From Serpens sp964410065 (GTDB taxonomy: Bacteria > Pseudomonadota > Gammaproteobacteria > Pseudomonadales > Pseudomonadaceae): a stretch of DNA of 33,587 bases. The notes below the pieces were generated by a model. The model worked only from the letters and a program-made list of their open reading frames with translations, was not told where the DNA came from and searched no databases. The DNA is taken from positions 1-33,587 of the forward strand of contig CAYPFO010000033.1 of NCBI GenBank assembly GCA_964410065.1, in the 5' to 3' direction. Below, one piece after another: positions 15,794-23,549 of this stretch. Both the position numbers and the translations under genes were made by a program. How positions within the stretch are numbered: the stretch's first letter is position 1; the number at the start of each line of letters is the position of its first letter.

Positions 15794-16651
15794 CTATTGC
15801 AGATCGCGGTGGCGAACCTGGACGTTCTTCAATTGCGACTTGAGGGTGACACCCAGCCGCTCAGCCAGATAGACGGAGCGATGATGGCCGCCCGTACAGC
15901 CAATGGCGATCGTCACATAGGCTCGGTTGCTGGCGGCAAAGCGTGGCAGCCATTTCTGCAGGTATCCGCGAATATCCTGATACATCTCCTCGACATCGCT
16001 CTGGGCGTCGAGGAACTCGATGACGGGTTGATCGCGGCCGGAAAAATCGCGCAAGTCGGGGCGCCAGTAGGGGTTGGGCAGGCAGCGCACGTCGAACACC
16101 AGGTCCGCGTCGACAGGCATGCCGCGCTTGAAACCGAAGGATTCGATCAGAAACGCGGTACCCGGTTCGGGCTTGTCCAGCAGGCGCAGCTGCAGGCTGT
16201 CACGTAGCTGATAGAGATTCAGGTGGGTGGTGTCGATTTTCAGATCGGCCAGGTCGCTGATCGGGCCGAGCAAGTGACTTTCGTCGCGAATGGCCTCGGC
16301 CAGCGAACGGGTATCGTTGGTCAACGGATGGCGCCGGCGAGTTTCCGAAAAGCGTTTGAGCAGTGTTTCCTCGTCGGCATCCAAGTAAAGGACATCACAC
16401 AGGATATGCCGCGAGCGGACTTCCTCGAGCAGGTCGGGGAAGCGTTGCAGGTGACTGGGCAGGTTACGCGCATCGATGGACACGGCCACTTGCGGATGCT
16501 GCAGTTCGGTGTGAATCAGCGCGCTTTGGGCCAGCTCAGGGAGCAGGCCAGCGGGCAAATTGTCGATGCAATAGAAGCCGTTGTCCTCAAGGACATTGAG
16601 CGCCGTACTCTTGCCCGAGCCGGAGCGACCGCTGACGATGATCAGGCGCAT
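15794..16651 (-). CDS. rapZ: RapZ (YvcJ/YhbJ) P-loop RNase adapter protein
   Basis: RapZ is a P-loop protein that in enterobacteria binds a small RNA and directs RNase E to it, controlling glucosamine-6-phosphate synthase. In Pseudomonas its target is less clear. The 285-residue product starts MRLIIVSGRSGSGKST with Walker A GRSGSGKS (residues 8-15), and has a DVLYLDAD Walker B-like strand and a C-terminal RNA-binding part (IAIGCTGGHHRSVYLAERL). ATG 16651 starts 2 bp after the ptsN stop. The open frame further upstream is only the antisense of ptsN. It lies in the conserved rpoN-hpf-ptsN-rapZ-ptsO order. Confidence 0.95.
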   Translation of the reverse strand: MRLIIVSGRSGSGKSTALNVLEDNGFYCIDNLPAGLLPELAQSALIHTELQHPQVAVSIDARNLPSHLQRFPDLLEEVRSRHILCDVLYLDADEETLLKRFSETRRRHPLTNDTRSLAEAIRDESHLLGPISDLADLKIDTTHLNLYQLRDSLQLRLLDKPEPGTAFLIESFGFKRGMPVDADLVFDVRCLPNPYWRPDLRDFSGRDQPVIEFLDAQSDVEEMYQDIRGYLQKWLPRFAASNRAYVTIAIGCTGGHHRSVYLAERLGVTLKSQLKNVQVRHRDLQ

Positions 16652-16653
16652 TT

Positions 16654-17118
16654 TCAGTTCCCGTTCTGAACGTCCAGCACTACCTGGTATAGGGCTTGGT
16701 TGCTTTCGGCCTGGCGCAAGCGAGCACGCACATCGTCGCGATCCAGCATGCTGGCTATCTGGCGCAGAAGCTCCAGGTGCGCATCGGTTGCACTCTGCGG
16801 TACCAGCAGCACGAACAGCAGATCCACCGGAGCGGCATCGATGGCGTCGAAATCCACCGCGGCATCCAGGCGTATCAGGGCGCTGATGGGGGCCGTGCAA
16901 CCGGCCATGCGGCAATGGGGAATGGCGATGCCATTGCCAAAGCCGGTGGAGCCAAGTTTTTCGCGGGCGATTAGGGCTTCAAAGATCGTGCCGGCGTCCA
17001 GCTCGGGCTGTTCGCGGTCGAGCAGGTGGGCGATCTGTTCCAGGACACGTTTTTTACTGCCTCCCGGCACGTTCACCAAGGAACGGCCGGGGGTCAGGAT
17101 ATCTTCAAGTCGGATCAT
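16654..17118 (-). CDS. ptsN: PtsN, EIIA-Ntr regulatory phosphoprotein
   Basis: EIIA-Ntr is the terminal phosphoacceptor of the nitrogen PTS and regulates potassium uptake, stress responses and, in Pseudomonas, some sigma-54 promoters and PHA metabolism. The 154-residue product (MIRLEDILTPGRSLVNV...) has the phosphorylated His68 in GNGIAIPHCR, the exact position expected. An in-frame upstream start at 17151 would overlap hpf and is not favoured; MIRLEDIL is the family N terminus. The Shine-Dalgarno is poor (AATTCCACT before ATG), which suggests translational coupling to hpf, whose stop lies 7 bp upstream. Confidence 0.96.
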   Translation of the reverse strand: MIRLEDILTPGRSLVNVPGGSKKRVLEQIAHLLDREQPELDAGTIFEALIAREKLGSTGFGNGIAIPHCRMAGCTAPISALIRLDAAVDFDAIDAAPVDLLFVLLVPQSATDAHLELLRQIASMLDRDDVRARLRQAESNQALYQVVLDVQNGN

Positions 17119-17125
17119 AGTGGAA

Positions 17126-17434
17126 TTAGCGGACAGTTGCGCCCTGCTCACGTTCGAGCTGCTTTTCCTTGTATTTGATCAATTGGCGATCCAGCTTGTC
17201 GACCAGGAGGTCGATGGCTGCGTACATATCGTCGTGTTCGGCAGTGCCCACGATTTCGCCGCCGGCAACATGCAGTGTGGCGTCGATTTTCTGCTTCAGT
17301 TTTTCCACTTGCAGTATCACCTGAACGTTGGTGATACGGTCGAAATGGCGCTCCAGTCGGGCGAATTTGTCGTCGATATAATCGCGCAGGGCGTCGGTCA
17401 CTACCAGCTGATGTCCACTGATGTTGACTTGCAT
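17126..17434 (-). CDS. hpf: Ribosome hibernation-promoting factor (short HPF)
   Basis: HPF binds the 30S decoding site in stationary phase and helps form inactive 100S ribosomes. The 102-residue product (MQVNISGHQLVVTDALRDYID...) is a short-type HPF consisting of the single S30EA domain, with the characteristic NISGHQLxVTDALRDYI start, DATLHVAGGEI and DDMYAAIDLLVDKLDRQL segments. A strong AGGAGA lies before ATG 17434. It follows rpoN by 130 bp, which includes a small dyad, and precedes ptsN by 7 bp. This is the traditional 'ORF95/ORF102' next to rpoN. Confidence 0.96.
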   Translation of the reverse strand: MQVNISGHQLVVTDALRDYIDDKFARLERHFDRITNVQVILQVEKLKQKIDATLHVAGGEIVGTAEHDDMYAAIDLLVDKLDRQLIKYKEKQLEREQGATVR

Positions 17435-17465
17435 ACCGTATTCTCCTTCTTGCCGCGTGGATGGC

Positions 17466-17482
17466 GCAGGTCAACGACCTGC
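17466..17482. repeat. Small perfect dyad between rpoN and hpf
   Basis: GCAGGTC (17466-17472), an AAC loop and GACCTGC (17476-17482) form a perfect 7-bp stem in the rpoN-hpf spacer, 32 bp upstream of the hpf start. No U-run follows on the coding strand, so it is not a classic terminator. It could be an operator or a processing site between rpoN and the hpf-ptsN part of the transcript. Confidence 0.5.
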
Positions 17483-17564
17483 AGGCCGGAACACTGTGGC
17501 TTGGGCGCCTTGCGCAGACATTGACGGTCGTCAGTCATGCGCCAGCCTGTCCCCCAAGAGCTTG

Positions 17565-19061
17565 CTACATCAATCGCTTGCGTTCACTGGACGGCGCGAT
17601 TCCCATGGATTCGCGGTACTTGGCCACCGTGCGCCGGGCGACTTGGATACCTTGTGCTTCCAGTAGACCAGCGATCTTGCTGTCACTCAATGGCTTTTTG
17701 GCGTTTTCCGCCGCGACCAGCTTTTTAATGATGGCGCGTATCGCGGTGGATGAGCATTCCCCGCCTTCGGCGGTGCTGACGTGGCTGGAAAAGAAGTACT
17801 TCAGTTCGTAGATGCCGCGCGGGGTGTGCATGAATTTCTGCGTGGTGACCCGCGAGATGGTCGATTCGTGCATGCCCACCGCTTCGGCAATGTCATGCAG
17901 GACCAGCGGCTTCATCGCTTCGTCGCCGTATTCAAGAAAACCACGCTGATGCTCGACGATCTGCGTGGCCACTTTCATCAGCGTTTCGTTGCGGCTTTGC
18001 AGGCTCTTGATGAACCAGCGCGCTTCCTGCAACTGGTTGCGCATGAAGGTGTTGTCCGTACTGGTATCGGCGCGGCGCACGAAACCGGCGTACTGCGGGT
18101 TGACGCGCAGGCGCGGCACGGATTCCTGATTCAGCTCCACCAGCCAGCGGTCGTTGTGCTTGCGCACGATGACATCCGGCACGATGTATTCCGGTTCGCT
18201 GGCTTCGATTTGCGAGCCAGGACGCGGGTTGAGGCTTTGAATCAATTCGACAACCTGACGCAGCTCGTCTTCCTTGAGCTTCAGGCGGCGCATCAGCAGG
18301 GCATAGTCGCGACTGCCCAGCACGTCGAGGTGATCGCCCACCAGGCGCTGGGCTTCGATCAGCCAGGGAGTGCTGGCCGGCAATTGGCGCAGCTGCAGCA
18401 GCAGGCACTCGCGCAGGTTACGGGCTGCGACACCGGCAGGCTCGAAGTGTTGCAGGCGACGCAGGACGGTTTCTATTTCGTCCAGTTCGATGTCCAGCTC
18501 CGGATCGAAGGCAGCAAGCACCTCTTCCAGGGTTTCTTCCAGATAGCCCTGGTCGTTGATGCAGTCGATCAAGGTTTCGGCAATCAGTCGGTCGGTATTG
18601 GACATGGGCGCCAGATTGAGCTGCCAGAGCAGGTGCGTCTGCAGGCTCTCGCCCGGCGCTGTGCGCGAGGTGAAGTCCCACTCCTCATCGTCATTGCTCG
18701 GCAAACTGCTGGCGCTGGTCTGGTAGACGTCTTCCCAGGCGGTGTCCACAGGCAGCTCATTGGGAATGCGTTCATTCCACTCGCCACTGTCATCGAGGTT
18801 TTCAACCGTGGGAATGCTGCTTTCTTGCAGGGCTATTTCCTGGCTGCCAGGGTTGGGCAGTTCGTCGCCGTCGGCCAGCGGATCGGCGTTGTCGAAATCC
18901 TCGCCGTCCTCCTGACGTTCGAGCATCGGATTGGATTCCAGGGCTTCCTGGATTTCCTGCTGGAGATCCAGGGTAGACAGTTGCAGAAGTCGTATGGCCT
19001 GTTGCAGCTGCGGAGTCATCGTCAGCTGCTGGCCCATCTTGAGAACGAGCGATGGTTTCAT
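17565..19061 (-). CDS. rpoN: RNA polymerase sigma-54 factor (RpoN)
   Basis: Sigma-54 directs RNA polymerase to -24/-12 promoters and needs AAA+ activators. In Pseudomonas it controls nitrogen use, flagella, pili and catabolic operons. The 498-residue product has the glutamine- and leucine-rich region I (MKPSLVLKMGQQLTMTPQLQQAIRLLQLS), an acidic region II (EDGEDFDNADPLADGDELP), core-binding and DNA-binding parts, and the diagnostic RpoN box ARRTVAKYRE (residues 475-484). ATG 19061 has AAGG upstream and matches the family start; the frame runs 11 codons further. A TATAAT box (19128-19133) suggests its own promoter besides read-through from lptB. Confidence 0.98.
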   Translation of the reverse strand: MKPSLVLKMGQQLTMTPQLQQAIRLLQLSTLDLQQEIQEALESNPMLERQEDGEDFDNADPLADGDELPNPGSQEIALQESSIPTVENLDDSGEWNERIPNELPVDTAWEDVYQTSASSLPSNDDEEWDFTSRTAPGESLQTHLLWQLNLAPMSNTDRLIAETLIDCINDQGYLEETLEEVLAAFDPELDIELDEIETVLRRLQHFEPAGVAARNLRECLLLQLRQLPASTPWLIEAQRLVGDHLDVLGSRDYALLMRRLKLKEDELRQVVELIQSLNPRPGSQIEASEPEYIVPDVIVRKHNDRWLVELNQESVPRLRVNPQYAGFVRRADTSTDNTFMRNQLQEARWFIKSLQSRNETLMKVATQIVEHQRGFLEYGDEAMKPLVLHDIAEAVGMHESTISRVTTQKFMHTPRGIYELKYFFSSHVSTAEGGECSSTAIRAIIKKLVAAENAKKPLSDSKIAGLLEAQGIQVARRTVAKYRESMGIAPSSERKRLM

Positions 19062-19127
19062 GGCAGACCTTGATTGCCGGCGTCTAAGCGCCATCCACTA
19101 GCGGGCGCCGCAGCGCCATGGAAGCAA

Positions 19128-19156
19128 ATTATATGCCTGATTTTTCTTGGGAAATC
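19128..19156 (-). promoter_or_regulatory. Candidate rpoN promoter
   Basis: On the minus strand a perfect TATAAT lies at 19133-19128, about 67 bp before the rpoN ATG. The -35 position at 17-bp spacing (19156-19151) reads GATTTC, a poor match, so activity would be weak or activator-dependent. It lies in the 131-bp lptB-rpoN spacer, where no terminator is seen. Confidence 0.45.
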
Positions 19157-19192
19157 CAGTATCTGATTCTACGAGGCTGAGCACGGCATGGA

Positions 19193-19918
19193 TCAGAGGC
19201 GGAATTCGTGGCCTAGATAGACTTCCTTGACCAGTTGGTTGGCCAGGATGCTTTGCGCGTCGCCTTCGGCGATCAGGCGACCGTCGCTGACGATATAGGC
19301 GGTTTCACAAATGTCCAGCGTTTCGCGAACGTTGTGATCGGTGATCAGTACGCCGATGCCCTTGGCCTTGAGGTGATGGATGATTTGCTTGATATCGCCC
19401 ACCGAGATCGGGTCGACGCCGGCAAACGGCTCGTCGAGGAGGATGAACTTGGGCGCGGTGGCCAGCGCACGGGCGATTTCCACACGGCGGCGCTCGCCAC
19501 CGGAGAGGCTCATGCCCAGGCTGTCGCGGATGTGGGTGATGTGGAATTCCTGCAGGAGGCTTTCCAGTTCCTGTTGCCGGCCGTGGGCGTCGAGATCCTT
19601 GCGCGTTTCGAGAATGGCGAGGATGTTGTTGGTCACGGTCAGTTTGCGAAAGATCGACGCTTCCTGGGGCAGATAACCGATCCCGGCACGGGCGCGGCCA
19701 TGCATGGAGTGATGACTCACGTCACGGTCGTCGATCAGCACGCGGCCCTGGTCGGCGCGCACCAGGCCGACGATCATGTAGAACGTGGTGGTCTTGCCGG
19801 CGCCGTTGGGGCCAAGCAGGCCGACGATCTGCCCGCTGTTGATGGTCAGGCTGACGTCGCGAACCACCTGGCGCTTCTTGTAGCTTTTGGCCAGGTGCTG
19901 GGCAGTGAGGGTGGCCAT
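19193..19918 (-). CDS. lptB: LptB, ATPase of the LPS export ABC transporter
   Basis: LptB is the cytoplasmic ATPase that, with LptF and LptG, extracts LPS from the inner membrane and pushes it along the Lpt bridge. The 241-residue product has Walker A GPNGAGKTT (residues 36-44), Q-loop LPQEAS, signature LSGGE (138-142), Walker B ILLDEP with Glu163, and the H-loop His195. Length and the LSGGERRRVEIARALA segment match LptB. Its ATG overlaps the lptA stop by 1 nt (TAATG), so translation is likely coupled. lptF and lptG are elsewhere, as usual. Confidence 0.97.
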   Translation of the reverse strand: MATLTAQHLAKSYKKRQVVRDVSLTINSGQIVGLLGPNGAGKTTTFYMIVGLVRADQGRVLIDDRDVSHHSMHGRARAGIGYLPQEASIFRKLTVTNNILAILETRKDLDAHGRQQELESLLQEFHITHIRDSLGMSLSGGERRRVEIARALATAPKFILLDEPFAGVDPISVGDIKQIIHHLKAKGIGVLITDHNVRETLDICETAYIVSDGRLIAEGDAQSILANQLVKEVYLGHEFRL

Positions 19919-20460
19919 TATTCAGACTGCTCCGCAGGGGTTTTCTTGCGCGGCTGGATGACCATGTCGATCCGGGGCTGCGGGGTAGTGATGGTGTCGC
20001 CCGTGGCGCGCCCGGCATTGACCACTTGGCTTGCCGTGTCATAGACGATCTTTTCGCCTTCGAAGGTATTGCCTTCCTGGATGACCTTGGCCTGATCGAT
20101 CAGGACGATGCGCTCGTTGCTGGCGAAGTACTGGATAGTACGACCGTAGGCCTGCACGATGGACTTGCCGGCTTCAGGCAGCTGCTCATAGTAGGCAAGC
20201 TTGCCGACTGCGGTGAAGCGCTCGATATCGCCTTGGGTGTTCTGGTTGATGGTTACGGTGTCGCCGGTAATCTTCAGCGTGCCTTGGGTAATGACAACAT
20301 CGCCCCGGTAGATTGCCACGCCTTTTTTATCATCCAGCTCGGCGCTGTCGGCCTGGATGTGGATGGGCTGGTCGCGGTCCGAGGGCAGCGCCCAGGCGGC
20401 TGTGCCGCCCAGTGCGGCGGACAGGCAGAGCAGCAGGTGGAGAGGGTTAACGAACCTCAT
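19918..20460 (-). CDS. lptA: LptA, periplasmic LPS transport protein
   Basis: LptA is the periplasmic OstA-fold protein that polymerises into the bridge carrying LPS from LptC to LptD. The 180-residue precursor has a signal peptide (about residues 1-24, cleavage after AWA) and OstA beta strands (IHIQADSAELDDKKGVAIYRGDV, GTLKITGDTVTIN). The C terminus is polar. It overlaps lptC by 14 bases upstream and lptB by 1 base downstream, in the standard kdsD-kdsC-lptC-lptA-lptB order. Confidence 0.96.
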   Translation of the reverse strand: MRFVNPLHLLLCLSAALGGTAAWALPSDRDQPIHIQADSAELDDKKGVAIYRGDVVITQGTLKITGDTVTINQNTQGDIERFTAVGKLAYYEQLPEAGKSIVQAYGRTIQYFASNERIVLIDQAKVIQEGNTFEGEKIVYDTASQVVNAGRATGDTITTPQPRIDMVIQPRKKTPAEQSE

Positions 20461-21016
20461 GTTGGCCTCTTACATTGGAAAGCAGGAGCATCCTGCCCTC
20501 ATTCAGATACGCTTTCATGCCTTGTCCTGTGGTGACGCCATTGGCGGCCTCGATTCTGACCGCTTGCTGGGTCTCGGCGTATTCTCGCTCCGGAAAGACC
20601 GTCAGGCGGCTGGTGGACAGCAGGGTGTGTCGGCCCTTGGCATCGGTGCGCTCGGTGCGCACGTTGTCGATCAATTCGACCTCGGTGCCTTGCGGGCTGA
20701 CTTCGCCACGCTCGCTGCGCACATGCCAGGGCAGCTCGCCGTCGCGGTATAGCAGCAGGTCGGGCTTCTCCAGCAAGGTGATGTCGCTGACCTTCAGGTG
20801 GTCCAGACGCACGCTGGTCATTTCGTAACGCAATGTGCCGTCGGCATGGAATTGCTTGGAGCGGGCATTCTCGACGAAGAAATCGATGGGGTTTTCGTCG
20901 GCGTCGGTCACCGGCTGATCGAGAAACTGGTGGGGAACGATATTCCAGTACCCCACGGCGGCGAGCAGCAGGGCGCCGATGATCAGAGGCAGAAGGTTAC
21001 GCAGCTTGCGCAGCAT
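20447..21016 (-). CDS. lptC: LptC, inner-membrane LPS transport protein
   Basis: LptC is a bitopic inner-membrane protein that receives LPS from LptBFG and hands it to LptA. The 189-residue product has one N-terminal membrane helix (about residues 7-25, LLPLIIGALLLAAVGYW) and a periplasmic beta-jellyroll domain (FFVENARSKQFHADGTLRYEMTS near the start, GMKAYLNEGRMLLLSNVRG at the end). Length is normal. It starts 8 bp after the kdsC stop and overlaps lptA. Confidence 0.95.
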   Translation of the reverse strand: MLRKLRNLLPLIIGALLLAAVGYWNIVPHQFLDQPVTDADENPIDFFVENARSKQFHADGTLRYEMTSVRLDHLKVSDITLLEKPDLLLYRDGELPWHVRSERGEVSPQGTEVELIDNVRTERTDAKGRHTLLSTSRLTVFPEREYAETQQAVRIEAANGVTTGQGMKAYLNEGRMLLLSNVRGQHEVR

Positions 21017-21024
21017 GATTATCC

Positions 21025-21549
21025 CTACAGATAGGCTGACTGGGCGGCTTCGAGGCTGCCCTGGGCGCCCATGATCAGCTCGCAGAACTCGCGGGCCGCA
21101 CCTTCGCCGCCGCGTGCCCGGGTTACGCCGTGGGCATGTTCGCGAACGAAGGGATCGGCGCTGGCCACGGCCATGCCCAGGCCGACACGACGAATCACGG
21201 GCAGGTCGGGCAGGTCATCGCCCAGATAGGCGACCTGCTCATAATGGAGTCCCAGTTCGGCGAGCAGTTCATCGAGCACCGCCAGTTTGTCTTCGCGGCC
21301 CTGGTAGAGATGTGGAATGCCCAGGTCACGTGCGCGGCGCTCGACCACCGGTGTGGTGCGGCCGGTGATGATTGCGGTGCGTACGCCTGATTTCATCAGC
21401 ATCTTGATGCCATGCCCGTCGAGGGTATTGAACGTCTTGAATTCGCTGCCGTCGGTGAGGAAATACAATCGGCCATCGGTGAGCACGCCGTCGACATCGA
21501 AAATTGCCAGCTTGATGCGCTGGGCGCGTTGCTGCAGATCAGCGTTCAT
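21025..21549 (-). CDS. kdsC: KdsC, 3-deoxy-D-manno-octulosonate 8-phosphate phosphatase
   Basis: KdsC removes phosphate from Kdo-8-P to give Kdo, the inner-core sugar of LPS. The 174-residue product is a HAD-family phosphatase of the small, cap-less tetrameric type. The nucleophile motif is FDVDGVLTDG with Asp18 and Asp20, followed by AIITGR (motif II) and GDDLPDLPV (motif IV). Its ATG overlaps the kdsD stop by 1 nt, so the two Kdo enzymes are translationally coupled. Confidence 0.97.
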   Translation of the reverse strand: MNADLQQRAQRIKLAIFDVDGVLTDGRLYFLTDGSEFKTFNTLDGHGIKMLMKSGVRTAIITGRTTPVVERRARDLGIPHLYQGREDKLAVLDELLAELGLHYEQVAYLGDDLPDLPVIRRVGLGMAVASADPFVREHAHGVTRARGGEGAAREFCELIMGAQGSLEAAQSAYL

Positions 21550-22523
21550 TACAGTACTCCCGCACGTAACAAGTCATGCATGTTCAGGGCGCCGATTGGC
21601 ATGCCCTGGGCGTCGATGACCACCAGGCCGTTAATCTTGTGGTCTTCCATGATTTTCAGTGCCTCGGCGGCGAGCATGTCGGCGCGGGCGGTCTTGCCCG
21701 GGCTGGTCATTACCTCGTCGATGCCTGCATTGCGCACATCGATGTCCTTGTCCAGGGTGCGGCGCAGGTCGCCGTCCGTGAACACGCCTGCGAGGCGACC
21801 ATCGGGCTCGATCACCAACGTCATGCCCAAGCCTTTTTGCGTCATTTCCAGCAGCGCTTCGCGCAGCGAAGTGCCTCGCTGTACACGAGGCAGTGCGTCG
21901 CCGGAATGCATCACGTGTTCGACCTTGAGCAGCAGGCGGCGGCCCAGGGCGCCACCTGGGTGGGAAAACGCGAAGTCTTCGGCGGTAAAACCGCGGGCTT
22001 CCAGCAAGGCGATTGCCAGGGCATCGCCCAAGACCAGGGAAACGGTGGTCGACGAGGTGGGCGCCAGGTTCAAGGGGCAGGCTTCCTGGGTAACGCCGGC
22101 GTCGAGGTTGGCCGCGGCCGCCTGGGCCAGTGGCGAATCGGCATTGCCGGTCATGCTGATCAGGGTGATGCCCAGACGCTTGATAAGGGGCAGCAAGGTG
22201 ACGATTTCGGTGGTGCTGCCGGAGTTGGACAGGGCCAGAACAACGTCATCACGGGTGATCATACCCATGTCGCCGTGGCTGGCTTCGCCGGGATGGACGA
22301 AGTAGGACGTGGTGCCCGTGCTGGCCAGGGTGGCGGCGATCTTGCGGCCGATGTGCCCGGATTTACCCATGCCGACCACGACGACCCGGCCCTTGCAGGC
22401 CAGGATCAGTTCGCAGGCGCGAGTGAAATCGCCATTGATGCGGGCCAGCAGGGCTTCGATGGCTTGCAGTTCGAGGCGGATGGTGCGCTGGGCGGACTGA
22501 ATCGGCGTGCTGGTATGAGTCAT
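21549..22523 (-). CDS. kdsD: KdsD, D-arabinose 5-phosphate isomerase
   Basis: KdsD interconverts ribulose 5-phosphate and arabinose 5-phosphate, the first committed step toward Kdo. The 324-residue product has an SIS domain (about residues 35-180, with GRVVVVGMGKSGHIGRKIAATLASTGT and ALSNSGSTTEIV) and two C-terminal CBS domains (about 205-324, GVFTDGDLRRTLD and GALNMHDLLRAGVL). Full length and all domains are present. It is the first gene of the leftward LPS/rpoN series, with a good promoter 32-60 bp upstream. Confidence 0.96.
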   Translation of the reverse strand: MTHTSTPIQSAQRTIRLELQAIEALLARINGDFTRACELILACKGRVVVVGMGKSGHIGRKIAATLASTGTTSYFVHPGEASHGDMGMITRDDVVLALSNSGSTTEIVTLLPLIKRLGITLISMTGNADSPLAQAAAANLDAGVTQEACPLNLAPTSSTTVSLVLGDALAIALLEARGFTAEDFAFSHPGGALGRRLLLKVEHVMHSGDALPRVQRGTSLREALLEMTQKGLGMTLVIEPDGRLAGVFTDGDLRRTLDKDIDVRNAGIDEVMTSPGKTARADMLAAEALKIMEDHKINGLVVIDAQGMPIGALNMHDLLRAGVL

Positions 22524-22554
22524 GGCAGGTCAGGTTACGAATGAAAAGGCGGGG

Positions 22555-22583
22555 ATTATAGCGACAAAGGCAATGCCTCTCAC
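22555..22583 (-). promoter_or_regulatory. Sigma-70-type promoter for kdsD and the downstream LPS genes
   Basis: On the minus strand GTGAGA (22583-22578) and a perfect TATAAT (22560-22555) are spaced by exactly 17 bp. Four of six -35 positions match the consensus. The predicted start would give a leader of about 25 nt before the kdsD ATG at 22523. It lies in the 213-bp region shared with the divergent mla operon. Confidence 0.6.
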
Positions 22584-22618
22584 GCTTTCAGGACGACAAA
22601 AGCTGTTACCTGGGTAGC

Positions 22619-22646
22619 TTCGGCAACGAAATTTCGATGCTATAGT
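22619..22646 (+). promoter_or_regulatory. Candidate promoter for the mla operon
   Basis: TATAGT (22641-22646) is a good -10 element (five of six). The -35 candidate TTCGGC (22619-22624) at 16-bp spacing is weak. The leader to the mlaF ATG would be about 85 nt. Assigned by eye. Confidence 0.35.
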
Positions 22647-22736
22647 GCGCGCCATTTCGTCCATTCTGTGGGCTGCTGTCCCACTTTGCGATACAGTGGC
22701 CCGCTTGAAACACGGTCGTTTTGCTAAGGAGGTTCG

Positions 22737-23549
22737 ATGAGTGAGGCCAGTGCCTACGCGGTCGAGTTGCGAGAAGTCACGTTCAAGCGCGGAACCCGAA
22801 GCATCTTCGACAGAGTGGATATTCGCATCCCGCGAGGCAAGGTTACCGGCATCATGGGGCCTTCCGGGTGCGGCAAGACTACGTTACTGCGTCTGATTGC
22901 CGCCCAACTGATGCCCGACAGCGGCGCAGTGCGGGTCAATGGTGTGAACCTGCCGGATCTGTCACGCAGCGAGCTGTTCGACATGCGCAAGCAGATGGGC
23001 GTGCTGTTTCAGAGCGGCGCTCTGTTTACCGACCTGGACGTGTTCGAGAACGTCGCCTTCCCCTTGCGTGTACATACGCAGCTACCCGAAGAAATGATCC
23101 GCGACATCGTCCTGATGAAGCTGCAGGCGGTTGGCCTGCGTGGTGCCATCGACCTGATGCCTGACGAACTGTCCGGCGGCATGAAGCGCCGGGTAGCCCT
23201 GGCCCGGGCCATTGCCCTGGACCCACAGATTCTCATGTATGACGAGCCGTTCGTCGGCCAGGACCCAATCGCCATGGGCGTATTGGTGCGCCTGATCCGC
23301 CTGCTCAACGATGCGCTGGGCATCACCAGTATCGTGGTCTCCCATGACTTGGCCGAGACAGCGAGCATCGCCGACTACATCTATGTGGTGGGCGATACCC
23401 AGGTGCTGGGCTTCGGCACGCCAGATGAGCTGATGAATTCCGATAACCCGCGCATCCGTCAATTCATGCAGGGTATCCCCGACGGGCCGGTACCTTTCCA
23501 TTACCCGGCGGACGATTACCGCGATGCCTTGCTAGGGAGGCGTTCCTGA
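22737..23549 (+). CDS. mlaF: MlaF, ATPase of the Mla phospholipid transporter
   Basis: MlaF powers the MlaFEDB inner-membrane complex that moves phospholipids between the membranes and keeps outer-membrane lipid asymmetry. In Pseudomonas putida the locus is also called ttg2A, from solvent tolerance work. The 270-residue product has Walker A GPSGCGKTT (residues 41-49), signature LSGGM (145-149), Walker B ILMYDEP with Glu170, and the C-terminal extension typical of MlaF. A near-perfect Shine-Dalgarno (TAAGGAGGT) precedes ATG 22737. It heads mlaFEDCB and its stop overlaps mlaE by 1 nt. Confidence 0.97.
   Translation: MSEASAYAVELREVTFKRGTRSIFDRVDIRIPRGKVTGIMGPSGCGKTTLLRLIAAQLMPDSGAVRVNGVNLPDLSRSELFDMRKQMGVLFQSGALFTDLDVFENVAFPLRVHTQLPEEMIRDIVLMKLQAVGLRGAIDLMPDELSGGMKRRVALARAIALDPQILMYDEPFVGQDPIAMGVLVRLIRLLNDALGITSIVVSHDLAETASIADYIYVVGDTQVLGFGTPDELMNSDNPRIRQFMQGIPDGPVPFHYPADDYRDALLGRRS

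Noticed and set aside
17781..19073. 430-codon open frame on the plus strand opposite rpoN
   Set aside because: It mirrors the rpoN codon structure and has no motif of its own. rpoN is certain from its RpoN box.
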